A stretch of 64,000 nt of DNA from Ursidibacter maritimus (lineage in GTDB: Bacteria; Pseudomonadota; Gammaproteobacteria; Enterobacterales; Pasteurellaceae), in NCBI RefSeq assembly GCF_009761395.1, contig NZ_LEKN01000001.1, positions 1 through 64,000 of the forward strand. The letters are read 5' to 3'. The position numbers were made by a program, and so were the translations under genes. Below, piece after piece: positions 27,955 to 37,154 of the stretch. Below the pieces are notes generated by a model that saw only the letters and a list, made by a program, of their open reading frames with translations, had not been told where the DNA came from and searched no databases. Positions within the stretch are counted from its first letter, which is position 1; every line of letters begins with the position of its first letter.

Positions 27955-28945
27955 TTTCTTTTCTCTCCAGACCTAATAAGGTCAATATAGGATTTAACAA
28001 ATAAGCGGTATCTTTTTCAGAAAATTTTGCAGAAACGGGAATATACCACCAATTTTCTTGAGCAAATGCATAGCACTTTACCGCATCTTTTTCAGTCATC
28101 AATAAGGGAAGATTATCTTTGGCTAATGGCTGAATTATCGCTAATGAATAGGATTGATGATCGGCAAAACTATGGCTCGCCACAAGTTGAATATTATAGC
28201 CTTGTAGCATTTTGAAAAAACGTGGCGGATAACCAATACCCGCTAAAGCAATCACATCTTTTTGAGAAAAATCGCTTAATGGTTTACGTTCATTCGTTTT
28301 AAGATTAACAGCAAATTCTGGTTCAAGCCTCATTAAACATTCACCTTGTTTTGCAATTCCGCCATTACAAATGACCGCTTGTACCTTTTCTAAGCGACTT
28401 GGTAACTCACGTAACCCCCCAGCTGGTAGCACAAATCCATTACCAAAACGGCGTTCACCATCAATCACAACCCACTCAATATCACGAGCTAAAGCATAAT
28501 GTTGCAAACCATCGTCGGTGACTATCAAGTCTAATTCAAACTGTTGTAGCAAACATTCAATACTCTGCTGACGATTAGGAGAAATCGCGACTGGCACTTG
28601 AGTGCGTTGAGCAATCAATACGGGTTCATCGCCCATTTGCTTAGGATCGCTTTGGGCAGTGACTAGCTGTGGAAATTGTTTATTTTTTCCGCCATAACCA
28701 CGAGAAATAACACCAACTTTAATGCCTTGTTGCTGTAATTGTTCTACTAACCAAATAACCACTGGTGTTTTGCCATTACCACCAACGGAAATATTACCAA
28801 CAACTAATACAGGGATAGAAGAGCGGTAAGATTTCAGGATTTTTTTGTTAAAAAGCCATTTCCTCCCTTGGCTGATTAACCAAAAGAGTAAGGATAGGGG
28901 CGATAGTAGCCAAGTAAGAATAGATTTTTTTTGCCAAAAATTCAT
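27947..28945 (-). CDS. lpxK: Tetraacyldisaccharide 4'-kinase LpxK
   Basis: Inner-membrane kinase that phosphorylates the 4' position of the lipid A disaccharide. N-terminal membrane segment ([17 protein letters not shown]), Walker [16 protein letters not shown] near residue 52, VISRGYGGK, and the catalytic-type [29 protein letters not shown]. Length 332. In many gammaproteobacteria lpxK follows msbA; here the upstream neighbour is clpX on the same strand, 54 bp away. Confidence 0.95.
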   Translation of the reverse strand: MNFWQKKSILTWLLSPLSLLFWLISQGRKWLFNKKILKSYRSSIPVLVVGNISVGGNGKTPVVIWLVEQLQQQGIKVGVISRGYGGKNKQFPQLVTAQSDPKQMGDEPVLIAQRTQVPVAISPNRQQSIECLLQQFELDLIVTDDGLQHYALARDIEWVVIDGERRFGNGFVLPAGGLRELPSRLEKVQAVICNGGIAKQGECLMRLEPEFAVNLKTNERKPLSDFSQKDVIALAGIGYPPRFFKMLQGYNIQLVASHSFADHQSYSLAIIQPLAKDNLPLLMTEKDAVKCYAFAQENWWYIPVSAKFSEKDTAYLLNPILTLLGLERKENE

Positions 28946-28999
28946 TGTTGCTAAACTGTAGGGGTGGGGTTTATCCCCACCAGAAAAATAGGATCGTTG

Positions 29000-30253
29000 T
29001 TACTCCAACTTCGGCTTTTCGCCTTTTTCAATACAGCCTTTGCCGATAGTGACTTTTTTCGCATTAAGAGAAGGTAAATCGTACATCGTATCTAATAATA
29101 AATTTTCAACGATAGAACGTAAACCACGAGCACCAGTCTTGCGTGAAATCGCTTTTTGAGCAATCGCAACCAAGGCATCTTTAGTAAATTTCAACTCAAC
29201 ACCTTCCATTTTAAATAATGCTTGGTATTGTTTGATAATGGCATTTTTCGGCTCTGTTAGAATTTGAATAAGTGCTTCTTCATCTAACTCTGAAAGTGGC
29301 GTAATCACAGGCAGACGACCAATTAGTTCAGGAATAATACCGAATTTAACCAAATCTTCAGGCTCAACTTGCTTGAAAAGCTCTGTTAAAGCCTCACGAT
29401 CTTTGTCTTTCTTCAGCTCTGCACCAAAGCCTATTCCGCCTTGTTTATTTGTTCTTGTTTCTACAATTTTATCTAAGCCAGCAAATGCACCGCCACAGAT
29501 AAAGAGAATTTTGGACGTATCCACAGGGATTGTTTCTTGTTTTGGATGTTTACGTCCGCCTTGCGGATTGATATTTGCGACTGTACCTTCAATCAGTTTT
29601 AATAAGGCTTGCTGAACCCCTTCGCCAGAAACATCTCGTGTCAAAGACGGGTTTTCAGATTTACGCGTAATCTTATCAATTTCATCAATGAAAATAATGC
29701 CACGCTCTGCTTGTTCCGCATCATAATCGCATTTCATCAGCAATTTTTGGATCACATTTTCAACATCTTCACCCACATAGCCAGCTTGGGTTAATGTTGT
29801 TGCATCAGCCACAGCAAAAGGCACATTTAAACGGCGAGCTAGACTTTCCGCTAATAAAGTTTTACCGCTTCCTGTCGGGCCAATAAGCAAAATGTTACTT
29901 TTACCCAACTCTACCCCGTCAGTTTCTTTATTACCTGATAAGGCATTACGCAAACGTTTGTAGTGATTATATACCGCCACAGACAATACTTTTTTAGCGT
30001 GATCTTGCCCTATTACATAATCATCTAAATGAGCGTGAATTTCATGTGGCGTAGGTACTTTCTCAAAAAATTGTTGTTCGTCTTGGTTGATTTCATCATC
30101 AATTAAAGCTTCATCATCACCCGTTAATAAGGCGTAGGAGTCTTCAATACATTGATTACAAATGTGTCCTTCTGTTCCTTCAATTAACGCATCAACTTCA
30201 GTGCGACGTTTACCACAAAAACTACAATGTGGTTCTTTATCAAATTTACTCAT
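29000..30253 (-). CDS. clpX: ATP-dependent Clp protease ATP-binding subunit ClpX
   Basis: AAA+ unfoldase that feeds substrates to ClpP. N-terminal C4 zinc domain (CSFCGKRR... CNQC), Walker [18 protein letters not shown], Walker [13 protein letters not shown], the ClpP-docking IGF loop (GGIGFGAEL), sensor region and the C-terminal [25 protein letters not shown] start at ATG 30253 (417 residues; [14 protein letters not shown]) because this is the family start; the longer in-frame start at 30286 would overlap clpP. It lies 4 bp after the clpP stop in the conserved clpP-clpX operon. Confidence 0.97.
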   Translation of the reverse strand: MSKFDKEPHCSFCGKRRTEVDALIEGTEGHICNQCIEDSYALLTGDDEALIDDEINQDEQQFFEKVPTPHEIHAHLDDYVIGQDHAKKVLSVAVYNHYKRLRNALSGNKETDGVELGKSNILLIGPTGSGKTLLAESLARRLNVPFAVADATTLTQAGYVGEDVENVIQKLLMKCDYDAEQAERGIIFIDEIDKITRKSENPSLTRDVSGEGVQQALLKLIEGTVANINPQGGRKHPKQETIPVDTSKILFICGGAFAGLDKIVETRTNKQGGIGFGAELKKDKDREALTELFKQVEPEDLVKFGIIPELIGRLPVITPLSELDEEALIQILTEPKNAIIKQYQALFKMEGVELKFTKDALVAIAQKAISRKTGARGLRSIVENLLLDTMYDLPSLNAKKVTIGKGCIEKGEKPKLE

Positions 30254-30257
30254 TCTT

Positions 30258-30842
30258 TTATTCTCTATGACTAACAACCGCATCAATTAAGCCGTAGGCT
30301 TTTGCTTCATCGGCTGACATAAAATTATCACGATCGGTATCTTTTTCAACTTTCTCTAATGGCTGACCTGAATGTTCTGCCATACGTTGATTTAAGGTTT
30401 GCTTAATTTTCAAGATTTCTTGAGCATGGATTTGAATATCCGATGCTTGCCCACGAAATCCACCTAATGGTTGATGAATCATTACGCGTGCATGCGGTAA
30501 TGCAAAGCGTTTACCTTTTGCTCCAGCAGAAAGCAAAAACGCTCCCATAGAACAGGCTTGACCGATACATACAGTACTCACATCAGGTTTAATAAAATTC
30601 ATCGTATCGAAAATTGCCATTCCTGCAGTCACTGAACCACCAGGTGAGTTAATATAGATATGAATATCTTTTTCTGGATCTTCTGATTCAAGGAAAAGTA
30701 ATTGAGCAACAATTAAATTTGCCATATTATCTTCCACTTCACCACTCAAGAAAATAATGCGCTCTTTTAATAAGCGTGAATAAATATCATACGCTCGTTC
30801 ACCTTTTGAGCTTTGTTCAACGACCATTGGGATAACTGCCAT
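30258..30842 (-). CDS. clpP: ATP-dependent Clp protease proteolytic subunit ClpP
   Basis: Serine protease forming the tetradecameric barrel served by ClpX or ClpA. A 194-residue protein; catalytic Ser in [14 protein letters not shown], His in [11 protein letters not shown] and Asp in [40 protein letters not shown] is typical. The residue before the active Ser is Cys where E. coli has Ala, a conservative change. First gene of clpP-clpX. Confidence 0.97.
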   Translation of the reverse strand: MAVIPMVVEQSSKGERAYDIYSRLLKERIIFLSGEVEDNMANLIVAQLLFLESEDPEKDIHIYINSPGGSVTAGMAIFDTMNFIKPDVSTVCIGQACSMGAFLLSAGAKGKRFALPHARVMIHQPLGGFRGQASDIQIHAQEILKIKQTLNQRMAEHSGQPLEKVEKDTDRDNFMSADEAKAYGLIDAVVSHRE

Positions 30843-30977
30843 TTTTTGTTCCTTCTATCAATCAGTTTGAATGAGCAAATTCTACCAAAATTTACCCAAA
30901 GCATAAATAAAGAGATTAACAAATAGCGGTTGGATCGTTACAATCTTTTGCTATTTATTCTTAATCAACCAACTTTT

Positions 30978-31361
30978 ATGTTATTAGATGAAATTTATAC
31001 GCAATTTGAACATTGCAAATCTTGGGAAGAAAGATACCGCTTGTTAATTCAACTCAGCCGACAACTTCCTAAACCAACTGAAACAGAACTCGCATCAATG
31101 CCTGAAATCTATGGTTGTGAGAGTCGTTTATGGTTTGAATTTCAAACAGAACCTCGAATTATTAAGGCTTATAGCGATGCCCGTTTAATGCAAGGTTTAC
31201 TCTTTATTGTGGTGACTGCGTTACAAAATATCACAACGAAAGAGCTAACCCAGCTCAATCTTCAACAGATTTTTGATCGGTTACAAATTACGCGTAACCT
31301 AACCCAAACTCGTTTAAATGGCCTACAACAAATTCAAACAATTATTCAGCAAGCTATTTAA
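30978..31361 (+). CDS. SufE/CsdE-family sulfur acceptor
   Basis: A 127-residue protein of the Fe-S SufE family. The acceptor Cys sits in MPEIYGCESRLWFEF, aligning with CsdE's GCENRVW and SufE's GCQSQVW, and the N-terminal FEHCKSWEERYRLLIQLSRQLP is typical. It takes persulfide sulfur from a cysteine desulfurase for Fe-S or tRNA sulfur pathways; which desulfurase is unknown, as none is in the window. I start at ATG 30978 by family alignment; an in-frame upstream start at 30930 is less likely. Confidence 0.82.
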   Translation: MLLDEIYTQFEHCKSWEERYRLLIQLSRQLPKPTETELASMPEIYGCESRLWFEFQTEPRIIKAYSDARLMQGLLFIVVTALQNITTKELTQLNLQQIFDRLQITRNLTQTRLNGLQQIQTIIQQAI

Positions 31362-31938
31362 GTAACACTTTTAAGTTATTTGCTCGCTTAGGCTCTAACT
31401 TTTCTAACTGTGCCACTGCATCATTCTGCTTAGTCTGGTTATGTTGTTGATGAGCACATAAAGCAATATTTTCTAAGGTATCAGCCTGATTATAGTAGCG
31501 TTCTTGGCTTTGTAGTGCTTGCTCAAATTTTTGGTAGGCATTATCAAACTCACCCTGTTTACATAAAAATGCCCCATAATTGTTCAGTACATCTGGGCGT
31601 GGCTGTTTTGTTTCACTGAGTTTTTCACTCAATGAAATAGCGGTTTTAAACGTTTCTTGAGCCTTGGCGTTCTCACCAATTTGTTGATAATAATAAGCTA
31701 ATACCGAATGTGGAAGATAGTCCTGATTATCGTGTTCAAGAGCTTTATCAATATTCTGTTTCGCTTTGGGGAAATCATTCTGTTCTAAATAAGCAATCGC
31801 AAGCTTAATTCTAGCTGTGACGGCTTCGGAGCGATTAAACTTCACTTGTTCCTGTTCCGAAGATTGTGAAGTACAGCCAGTTAACCATAATGCCAGCATA
31901 CAAGCGGTTAGATTTCTGAAAAATTTTGCAAATGCCAT
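31354..31938 (-). CDS. pilF2: TPR lipoprotein, type IV pilus/competence PilF (PilW)-like
   Basis: Lipoprotein with lipobox LTGC (signal MAFAKFFRNLTACMLALWLTGC) and tandem TPRs (VTARIKLAIAYLEQNDFPKAKQNIDKAL, DYLPHSVLAYYYQQIGENAKAQETF, DVLNNYGAFLCKQGEFDNAYQKFEQAL). PilF/PilW helps assemble the PilQ secretin in the outer membrane, and in Pasteurellaceae is needed for DNA uptake. I start at ATG 31938 (194 residues), which places the signal peptide correctly. It follows rlmN, with which it forms a CRP-S-type competence unit in H. influenzae as I recall (HI0365-HI0366). An uptake word lies at 31900-31908. Its 3' end overlaps the convergent sufE-like gene by 8 bp. Confidence 0.85.
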   Translation of the reverse strand: MAFAKFFRNLTACMLALWLTGCTSQSSEQEQVKFNRSEAVTARIKLAIAYLEQNDFPKAKQNIDKALEHDNQDYLPHSVLAYYYQQIGENAKAQETFKTAISLSEKLSETKQPRPDVLNNYGAFLCKQGEFDNAYQKFEQALQSQERYYNQADTLENIALCAHQQHNQTKQNDAVAQLEKLEPKRANNLKVLLK

Positions 31939-32014
31939 TTCGTTTCTCCATTGATTTCCCCATTGTAGAAGGGGGTATAACAATCTCTCTTAAATTAAGA
32001 GAAATTGAATAAAT

Positions 32015-33187
32015 TTAGTGATTTTGCAATGCAATACTTTCCCCAAATTTGCGTTTTTCAAGGGTTCTTTTCGTTCTGTCAATGACATCACCAGCTAACT
32101 GCCCACAAGCCGCATCAATATCATCACCACGAGTTTTACGCACTGTAACCGTAAAGCCATATTCCATTAATGTTTTCTGGAAGCGATCAATGCGTGTATT
32201 TGAGCTTTTTGCATACGGTGCTTCAGGGAATGGATTCCAAGGAATCAAGTTGATCTTACTCGGCGTATTTTTTAACACATCGGCAAGTTGATGAGCGTGT
32301 TCAACACTATCATTTACCTGATTTAGCATCACATATTCGATCGTTACTTTACCGTGATTTGCATTCGAGACTTCAAGGTATTTATTCACTGAGTCGATTA
32401 ACATTTTGATATTATATTTTTTGTTAATCGGTACAATTTCATCACGCAATTCATCATTTGGAGCGTGAAGTGAAATCGCGAGTGCTACATCAATTTGTTC
32501 ACGCATTTTATCCAATGCAGGGACAACACCTGATGTCGATAGGGTTACTCGGCGTTTGGATAAACCGTAAGCAAAATCATCTAACATAATTTCCATTGAC
32601 GGAATGACATTATTCATATTGAGTAATGGTTCTCCCATTCCCATCATAACCACATTGGTAATCGGGCGTACGCCTGTCACCCCAAAATTACCGATAATTT
32701 TTGAGGCTCGCCAAACTTGTCCAATAATTTCAGAGACACTTAAATTGCGGTTAAAACCTTGCTGTGCTGTTGAACAGAATGTACAAGCCAATGCACAACC
32801 TACCTGTGATGATACACAAAGCGTTGCACGATCATCTTCAGGAATATATACCGTTTCAATTTGTTGATCACCAACCCACATCGCCCATTTAATCGTACCA
32901 TCGGCAGAACGTTGTTCGACTGCAACTTCTGGTGCTTTAATTTCAGCAACACGTTTTAGTTTTTCTCGTAATACCTTGTTGATGTTAGTCATATTATCGA
33001 AATTATCTTCACCAAAATGGTAAATCCATTTCATTAGCTGATCAGCACGAAATGGTTTCTCGCCCATATCCGCAAATAACTCACGCATTTGCTGGCGATT
33101 TAAATTTAATAAATTAATTTTTTCTTTTTCTGGTTGTTCAATAGATGTTTGGCAACCTGCATTGGTTGCTTGAATTGCTTGTGACAT
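32015..33187 (-). CDS. rlmN: Dual-specificity rRNA/tRNA adenine-C2 methyltransferase RlmN
   Basis: Radical SAM enzyme that makes m2A at A2503 of 23S rRNA and A37 of some tRNAs. Radical SAM cluster motif [19 protein letters not shown] (Cys-x3-Cys-x2-Cys) near residue 122, [25 protein letters not shown], and the methyl-carrying catalytic Cys near the end in [12 protein letters not shown]. Length 390. It is upstream of pilF2 in the same direction, and the candidate CRP-S box about 150 bp upstream would serve both. Confidence 0.96.
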   Translation of the reverse strand: MSQAIQATNAGCQTSIEQPEKEKINLLNLNRQQMRELFADMGEKPFRADQLMKWIYHFGEDNFDNMTNINKVLREKLKRVAEIKAPEVAVEQRSADGTIKWAMWVGDQQIETVYIPEDDRATLCVSSQVGCALACTFCSTAQQGFNRNLSVSEIIGQVWRASKIIGNFGVTGVRPITNVVMMGMGEPLLNMNNVIPSMEIMLDDFAYGLSKRRVTLSTSGVVPALDKMREQIDVALAISLHAPNDELRDEIVPINKKYNIKMLIDSVNKYLEVSNANHGKVTIEYVMLNQVNDSVEHAHQLADVLKNTPSKINLIPWNPFPEAPYAKSSNTRIDRFQKTLMEYGFTVTVRKTRGDDIDAACGQLAGDVIDRTKRTLEKRKFGESIALQNH

Positions 33188-33334
33188 TAGAAATAGCCTC
33201 GTTATTACACGGTTTACGGCAAAGATTAGGACTGTGCCTAGTTTTGCTTGAATAAAAGAGAGCGAATTCTACTGATGTCTGGGCATTTAGGCTAGTGATT
33301 TTTCTTAGATTTGCAAAGTTGAAAAAATAAATTT

Positions 33335-33350
33335 TTCGATCGAGATCACA
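33335..33350 (-). promoter_or_regulatory. CRP-S-like competence regulatory site upstream of rlmN-pilF2
   Basis: On the plus strand TTCGATCGAGATCACA; read toward rlmN, TGTGATCTCGATCGAA with A/T-rich flanks. One half is the canonical CRP TGTGA; the other carries the TCG core typical of Pasteurellaceae CRP-S sites (TGCGA-N6-TCGCA). It lies about 148-163 bp before the rlmN start. The H. influenzae homologues of this gene pair belong to the Sxy/CRP-S regulon as I recall, which supports the reading. Confidence 0.55.
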
Positions 33351-33417
33351 AAACTAAATTAAGTAACAATAGAAAAAAGTTTGTTGAAAATTAAGTGTGG
33401 AACTGAGCTTAAAGTAG

Positions 33418-33493
33418 TGGTGGGCGATACCGGTCTCGAACCAGTGACCCCCTCCTTGTAAGGGAGGTGCTCTCCCAACTGAGCTAATCGCCC
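33418..33493 (-). tRNA. tRNA-Val (anticodon TAC), copy 1
   Basis: 76 nt with encoded CCA; acceptor GGGCGAT paired with ATCGCCC, anticodon loop CTTACAA giving TAC. Identical to the two copies upstream. Confidence 0.97.
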
Positions 33494-33527
33494 TTCATAG
33501 ATATGAAGTTTAGATTTTAAGTCTAAG

Positions 33528-33603
33528 TGGTGGGCGATACCGGTCTCGAACCAGTGACCCCCTCCTTGTAAGGGAGGTGCTCTCCCAACTGAGCTAATCG
33601 CCC
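33528..33603 (-). tRNA. tRNA-Val (anticodon TAC), copy 2
   Basis: Same 76-nt tRNA as copies 1 and 3. The spacers (34 and 49 bp) differ, so this is an array of identical tRNAs rather than a recent block repeat. Confidence 0.97.
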
Positions 33604-33652
33604 ACTTGAGACTTAAATCAAGGGAATGTTTGAAAGGTTGGCACTTAAGAAG

Positions 33653-33728
33653 TGGTGGGCGATACCGGTCTCGAACCAGTGACCCCCTCCTTGTAAGGGA
33701 GGTGCTCTCCCAACTGAGCTAATCGCCC
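33653..33728 (-). tRNA. tRNA-Val (anticodon TAC), copy 3
   Basis: Promoter-proximal member of the three-gene tRNA-Val array, identical in sequence to the others, with encoded CCA. Confidence 0.97.
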
Positions 33729-33763
33729 TTTTCAAACTGTGCAACAGTGCGTTGCGGAGTGGC

Positions 33764-33791
33764 ATTATAGGGATCTTAAAATTATCGTCAA
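33764..33791 (-). promoter_or_regulatory. Promoter of the tRNA-Val array
   Basis: Minus strand: TTGACG (33791-33786), 16-bp spacer, TATAAT (33769-33764) and a GC-rich discriminator (GCCACTCC). It is about 35 bp before the first tRNA-Val. The following bases (CAACGCACTGTTG) resemble the leader at the left window edge. Confidence 0.85.
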
Positions 33792-33919
33792 ACAATTTTT
33801 GCAAAATATTACTTGTTCGATGATTTTTTCGCCCAAAATACTAAATTTTCACTACTATTCCCCGATCATAAGAGTAAAATAGCTAAGTTTTTTGCTAAAA
33901 AATTGAATTAGGATAGAGA

Positions 33920-35359
33920 ATGAAAATTGAAACCCTTTTCCCATTAGATCCAAATGTGAAAGTTCGTACTCGCTTTGCACCAAGCCCAACAGGTTATTTA
34001 CACGTAGGTGGTGCAAGAACAGCCCTTTACTCTTGGTTATATGCCAAACATAACCAAGGCGAATTTGTATTACGTATTGAAGATACTGATTTAGAACGCT
34101 CTACTCCAGAAGCGACCCAAGCCATTTTAGAAGGTATGGAATGGTTAAATTTAGAATGGGAGCACGGCCCTTATTATCAAACCAAACGTTTCGATCGTTA
34201 TAATCAAGTTATCGATCAAATGATTGAGCAAGGCTTAGCATACCGTTGCTACTGCTCAAAAGAACGTTTAGAAACATTACGTACAGAACAAGAAAATAAT
34301 AAAGAAAAACCACGCTACGACCGTCACTGTGTACACAGCACACCAGAGGATATAAATGCTCCGCACGTTGTTCGTTTTAAAAACCCAACGGAAGGTTCGG
34401 TTATCTTTGATGATGCAGTACGCGGACGTATTGAAATCAGTAACAGTGAGCTAGACGATTTGATCATTCGTCGTACTGATGGTTCACCAACTTACAACTT
34501 CTGTGTTGTGGTTGATGACTGGGATATGGGAATTACTCACGTTGTGCGTGGCGAAGACCACATCAATAATACCCCTCGCCAAATCAATATTTTAAAAGCG
34601 TTGGGTGCACCAATTCCTGTATATGCTCACGTTTCAATGATCTTAGGTGATGATGGGCAAAAACTATCTAAACGTCACGGAGCTGTTGGCGTAATGCAAT
34701 ATCGTGATGATGGCTATTTACCTGAAGCACTTAATAACTACCTTGTTCGTTTAGGTTGGGGACACGGAGATCAAGAAATTTTCTCTCGTGAAGAAATGAT
34801 TGAACTATTCAATCTTGAAGCGGTAAGCAAGTCTGCCAGTGCCTTTAATACCGAAAAATTACAATGGTTAAATCAGCACTACATTCGTACTCTTGATCCA
34901 AACTATGTTGCCAAATACTTAGAATGGCATATGCAACACCAAGGAATTAATTACAGTAATGGACCTGCTCTTGCTGAGATTGTGAGCGTATTGGGTGAAC
35001 GTTGTAAAACTTTAAAAGAGATGGCAAGTGCAAGCCGTTATTTCTTTGAAGAATTTACTGCTTATGATGAAAAAGCAGTTGCTAAAAACTTTAAAGCTGA
35101 AGCGATTGCACCACTTGCAAAATTAAGCGAGAAACTCACCGCTTGTAATGATTGGACAGTTGAAAATATCCACGAAGCAATGAACCAAACCGCTCAAGAA
35201 CTTGAGATTGGTATGGGTAAAGTTGGAATGCCGTTCCGCCTAGCAGTAACAGGCTCTGGACAATCGCCATCAATGGATATTACAGCCAAATTAGTTGGCA
35301 AAGAGCGTACGCTTGCTCGTGTTCAAAAAGCGATTGAATTTATCCAAACTCATAATTAG
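33920..35359 (+). CDS. gltX: Glutamyl-tRNA synthetase
   Basis: Class Ib aminoacyl-tRNA synthetase charging tRNA-Glu. The HIGH-type motif is in [33 protein letters not shown] follows, and the KMSKS-type loop is [11 protein letters not shown] near residue 257. The C-terminal anticodon-binding domain ends [15 protein letters not shown]. Length 479. The Cys-rich stretch YCSKERL with later residues marks the zinc-domain region. An uptake word lies at 35138-35146. It is followed by a terminator hairpin that also holds a tRNA promoter. Confidence 0.97.
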   Translation: MKIETLFPLDPNVKVRTRFAPSPTGYLHVGGARTALYSWLYAKHNQGEFVLRIEDTDLERSTPEATQAILEGMEWLNLEWEHGPYYQTKRFDRYNQVIDQMIEQGLAYRCYCSKERLETLRTEQENNKEKPRYDRHCVHSTPEDINAPHVVRFKNPTEGSVIFDDAVRGRIEISNSELDDLIIRRTDGSPTYNFCVVVDDWDMGITHVVRGEDHINNTPRQINILKALGAPIPVYAHVSMILGDDGQKLSKRHGAVGVMQYRDDGYLPEALNNYLVRLGWGHGDQEIFSREEMIELFNLEAVSKSASAFNTEKLQWLNQHYIRTLDPNYVAKYLEWHMQHQGINYSNGPALAEIVSVLGERCKTLKEMASASRYFFEEFTAYDEKAVAKNFKAEAIAPLAKLSEKLTACNDWTVENIHEAMNQTAQELEIGMGKVGMPFRLAVTGSGQSPSMDITAKLVGKERTLARVQKAIEFIQTHN

Positions 35360-35409
35360 TCAGTTTTTAAACAATCAGCCTTTGATTGTGTTTTTATAAT
35401 TGACAGTAA

Positions 35410-35516
<107 letters not shown>

Positions 35517-35551
35517 GTTTAATAAATTAGCGTTAATTTGTAATCATTTCG

Positions 35552-35576
35552 AAGCCTTGCAATGCAAGGCTTTTTT
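35552..35576 (+). terminator. tRNA-Ala terminator
   Basis: AAGCCTTGCA and TGCAAGGCTT form a 10-bp stem with a one-base formal loop (3-5 in practice), followed by TTTTATTA, 36 bp after the tRNA. Confidence 0.88.
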
Positions 35577-35633
35577 ATTATTCAATTCACTAACGTTCAT
35601 CATAATGAGCAAGCAAAGAGCATTCAAATACTA

Positions 35634-35654
35634 AACTTAAAAGAAGTTTAAGTT
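35634..35654 (-). terminator. Weak terminator-like hairpin after doxX
   Basis: AACTTAAA and TTTAAGTT form a perfect 8-bp but AT-rich stem, 24 bp beyond the doxX stop (minus strand), followed by TAGTATT. Position fits, strength is doubtful. Confidence 0.4.
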
Positions 35655-35677
35655 GATTATCTAGGTTGGGACGAATC

Positions 35678-36091
35678 TCAGTTAGCTTTACCAAAAAACT
35701 TGTAATCAAGCGATAATTTTCCAGCACCAGTTACCACAAATAATAAGAAGATAACCGAATATAATGCGGCTAATTCACCCTTGTTAAGCATTGGCTGTAA
35801 TACGTTTTCCGCTGTTGCATGCACGATAAAATAGGCATATGCCATTTGACCAGAGAGCAAAAAAGCCGTTGGACGTGTGAATAAACCTAAAATAATAAAG
35901 ATACCGCCAACCACTTCTAAAATAGCGGCAAGACCGAATAAAGAAAATAGCTCTACGCTACCGTTCCCGCCTGTCATTGATACTGGAAACTCAAAAAATT
36001 TCGCTGTACCGTGTAATAAAAACATATAGCCCGTAACAATACGCACTAATAAAAAAACGACTGGGCTGAATTTGTCTAATAATTGATTCAT
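35678..36091 (-). CDS. DoxX-family membrane protein
   Basis: A 137-residue integral membrane protein with four hydrophobic segments (VFLLVRIVTGYMFLLHG, LFGLAAILEVVGGIFIILGLF, PTAFLLSGQMAYAYFIV, LYSVIFLLFVVTGAG). The DoxX signatures LHGTAKFF, ILGLFTRP and the late GAGKLSLD are present. The family includes terminal-oxidase-associated and thiol-stress proteins, but no specific function can be given. It is divergent from a LysR regulator, and an FNR-consensus sequence lies in the shared region, suggesting redox or oxygen control. Confidence 0.85.
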   Translation of the reverse strand: MNQLLDKFSPVVFLLVRIVTGYMFLLHGTAKFFEFPVSMTGGNGSVELFSLFGLAAILEVVGGIFIILGLFTRPTAFLLSGQMAYAYFIVHATAENVLQPMLNKGELAALYSVIFLLFVVTGAGKLSLDYKFFGKAN

Positions 36092-36119
36092 TTTACTTTC
36101 CTTATATAAAAAATGAGAA

Positions 36120-36181
36120 GCCTGACGGAAAGTCAGGCTGTGGAGGCATTATAATGATTAAAGAAATTTGATCATTATCAA
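36120..36181. promoter_or_regulatory. doxX/LysR divergent control region with FNR-consensus dyad
   Basis: TTGATCATTATCAA (36168-36181) is a perfect TTGAT-N4-ATCAA FNR-type site; the same dyad also fits a LysR-type T-N11-A box. On the minus strand TATAAT (36153-36148) is a likely doxX -10, placing the dyad at about -33 from the start. A 7-bp hairpin (GCCTGAC/GTCAGGC, 36120-36138) lies in the doxX leader before a T run. Confidence 0.6.
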
Positions 36182-36234
36182 TTTTATAAATACACTATTA
36201 AGCATAACTTAATAAAGTTCGCCAGAGGTGTGTT

Positions 36235-37125
36235 ATGTACGATTATAAATCTATCACTATTTTTACTGCGGTAGTTGAACAAGGTTCAATGCAAGCCGCC
36301 GCGAATCTGCTTTCATTAACACCATCTGCTATTACCCAAGCCATTCAAAAGCTTGAAACTCAGCTAAACATTAAATTATTAAATCGTACCACTCGCAAAT
36401 TATCACTAACCGAAGCTGGAGATATTTTCTATCAGCACGCAGCCAAAATGCAACAAAGTGCCGAAGATGCAATGAAAAGCGTGGAAATTTTGCGTTCTCA
36501 ACCAATAGGCCAATTAACTATTGCTTGTGTAACAGGGCTTACAGATAGCTTACTCACAAGCGCCTTCAAGTCGGTTTTAGATAATCATCCTGAATTTCGT
36601 TTAAACCTATTATTTGAAGACACTGTGATTGATTTATTAGAACAACGAGTCGATATTGCACTGCGTGCGGGCTCTGGCGTATTAAGCAATAATATGATTG
36701 CACGCCATATTTATGATTTTAAATGGGCCATTGTTGCCCATCGTCAATACTTTCAAGATAAAGCGATTCCAACTAGCTTGGCTGAATTAGCTAAATTAGA
36801 CTGGATTGATTTTTCAAACCCTAACTTTAATTCACTGACATTTAATAATGGCAATCAAAAACAAGTGATAACGCCCATTTATCGCATTAGTTGTAATACG
36901 CTCTATGCAAGTCGCCGCTTAACAATGCAAGGTCTGGGCATTTCAATCCAACCTATTGATGATGTTCAAGCTGATATTGCAAGCGGTGAGTTAATCCAAC
37001 TTTTTATCGATTGGCAATTACCGCCTGTTCCGCTCTATTTAGTCACGCTACAACGAATTCAATCAGAAAAAGTCCGTATTGCTTGTGAATTAATTATGAA
37101 CTACTTCGCCAAATTGAAACAGTAA
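36235..37125 (+). CDS. LysR-family transcriptional regulator
   Basis: A 296-residue LTTR. N-terminal winged HTH: ITIFTAVVEQGSMQAAANLLSLTPSAITQAIQKLETQLNIKLLNRTTRKL (family positions 6-55, here cited in parts as the classic SITQAIQKLE core). A C-terminal periplasmic-binding-type effector domain follows from about residue 90 (IGQLTIACVTGLTDSLL). Divergence from doxX suggests that it controls doxX. The inducer is unknown. GAGGTG precedes the ATG. Confidence 0.88.
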   Translation: MYDYKSITIFTAVVEQGSMQAAANLLSLTPSAITQAIQKLETQLNIKLLNRTTRKLSLTEAGDIFYQHAAKMQQSAEDAMKSVEILRSQPIGQLTIACVTGLTDSLLTSAFKSVLDNHPEFRLNLLFEDTVIDLLEQRVDIALRAGSGVLSNNMIARHIYDFKWAIVAHRQYFQDKAIPTSLAELAKLDWIDFSNPNFNSLTFNNGNQKQVITPIYRISCNTLYASRRLTMQGLGISIQPIDDVQADIASGELIQLFIDWQLPPVPLYLVTLQRIQSEKVRIACELIMNYFAKLKQ

Positions 37126-37154
37126 ATAGTAAAACTTTTGATAAAACTCACCGC

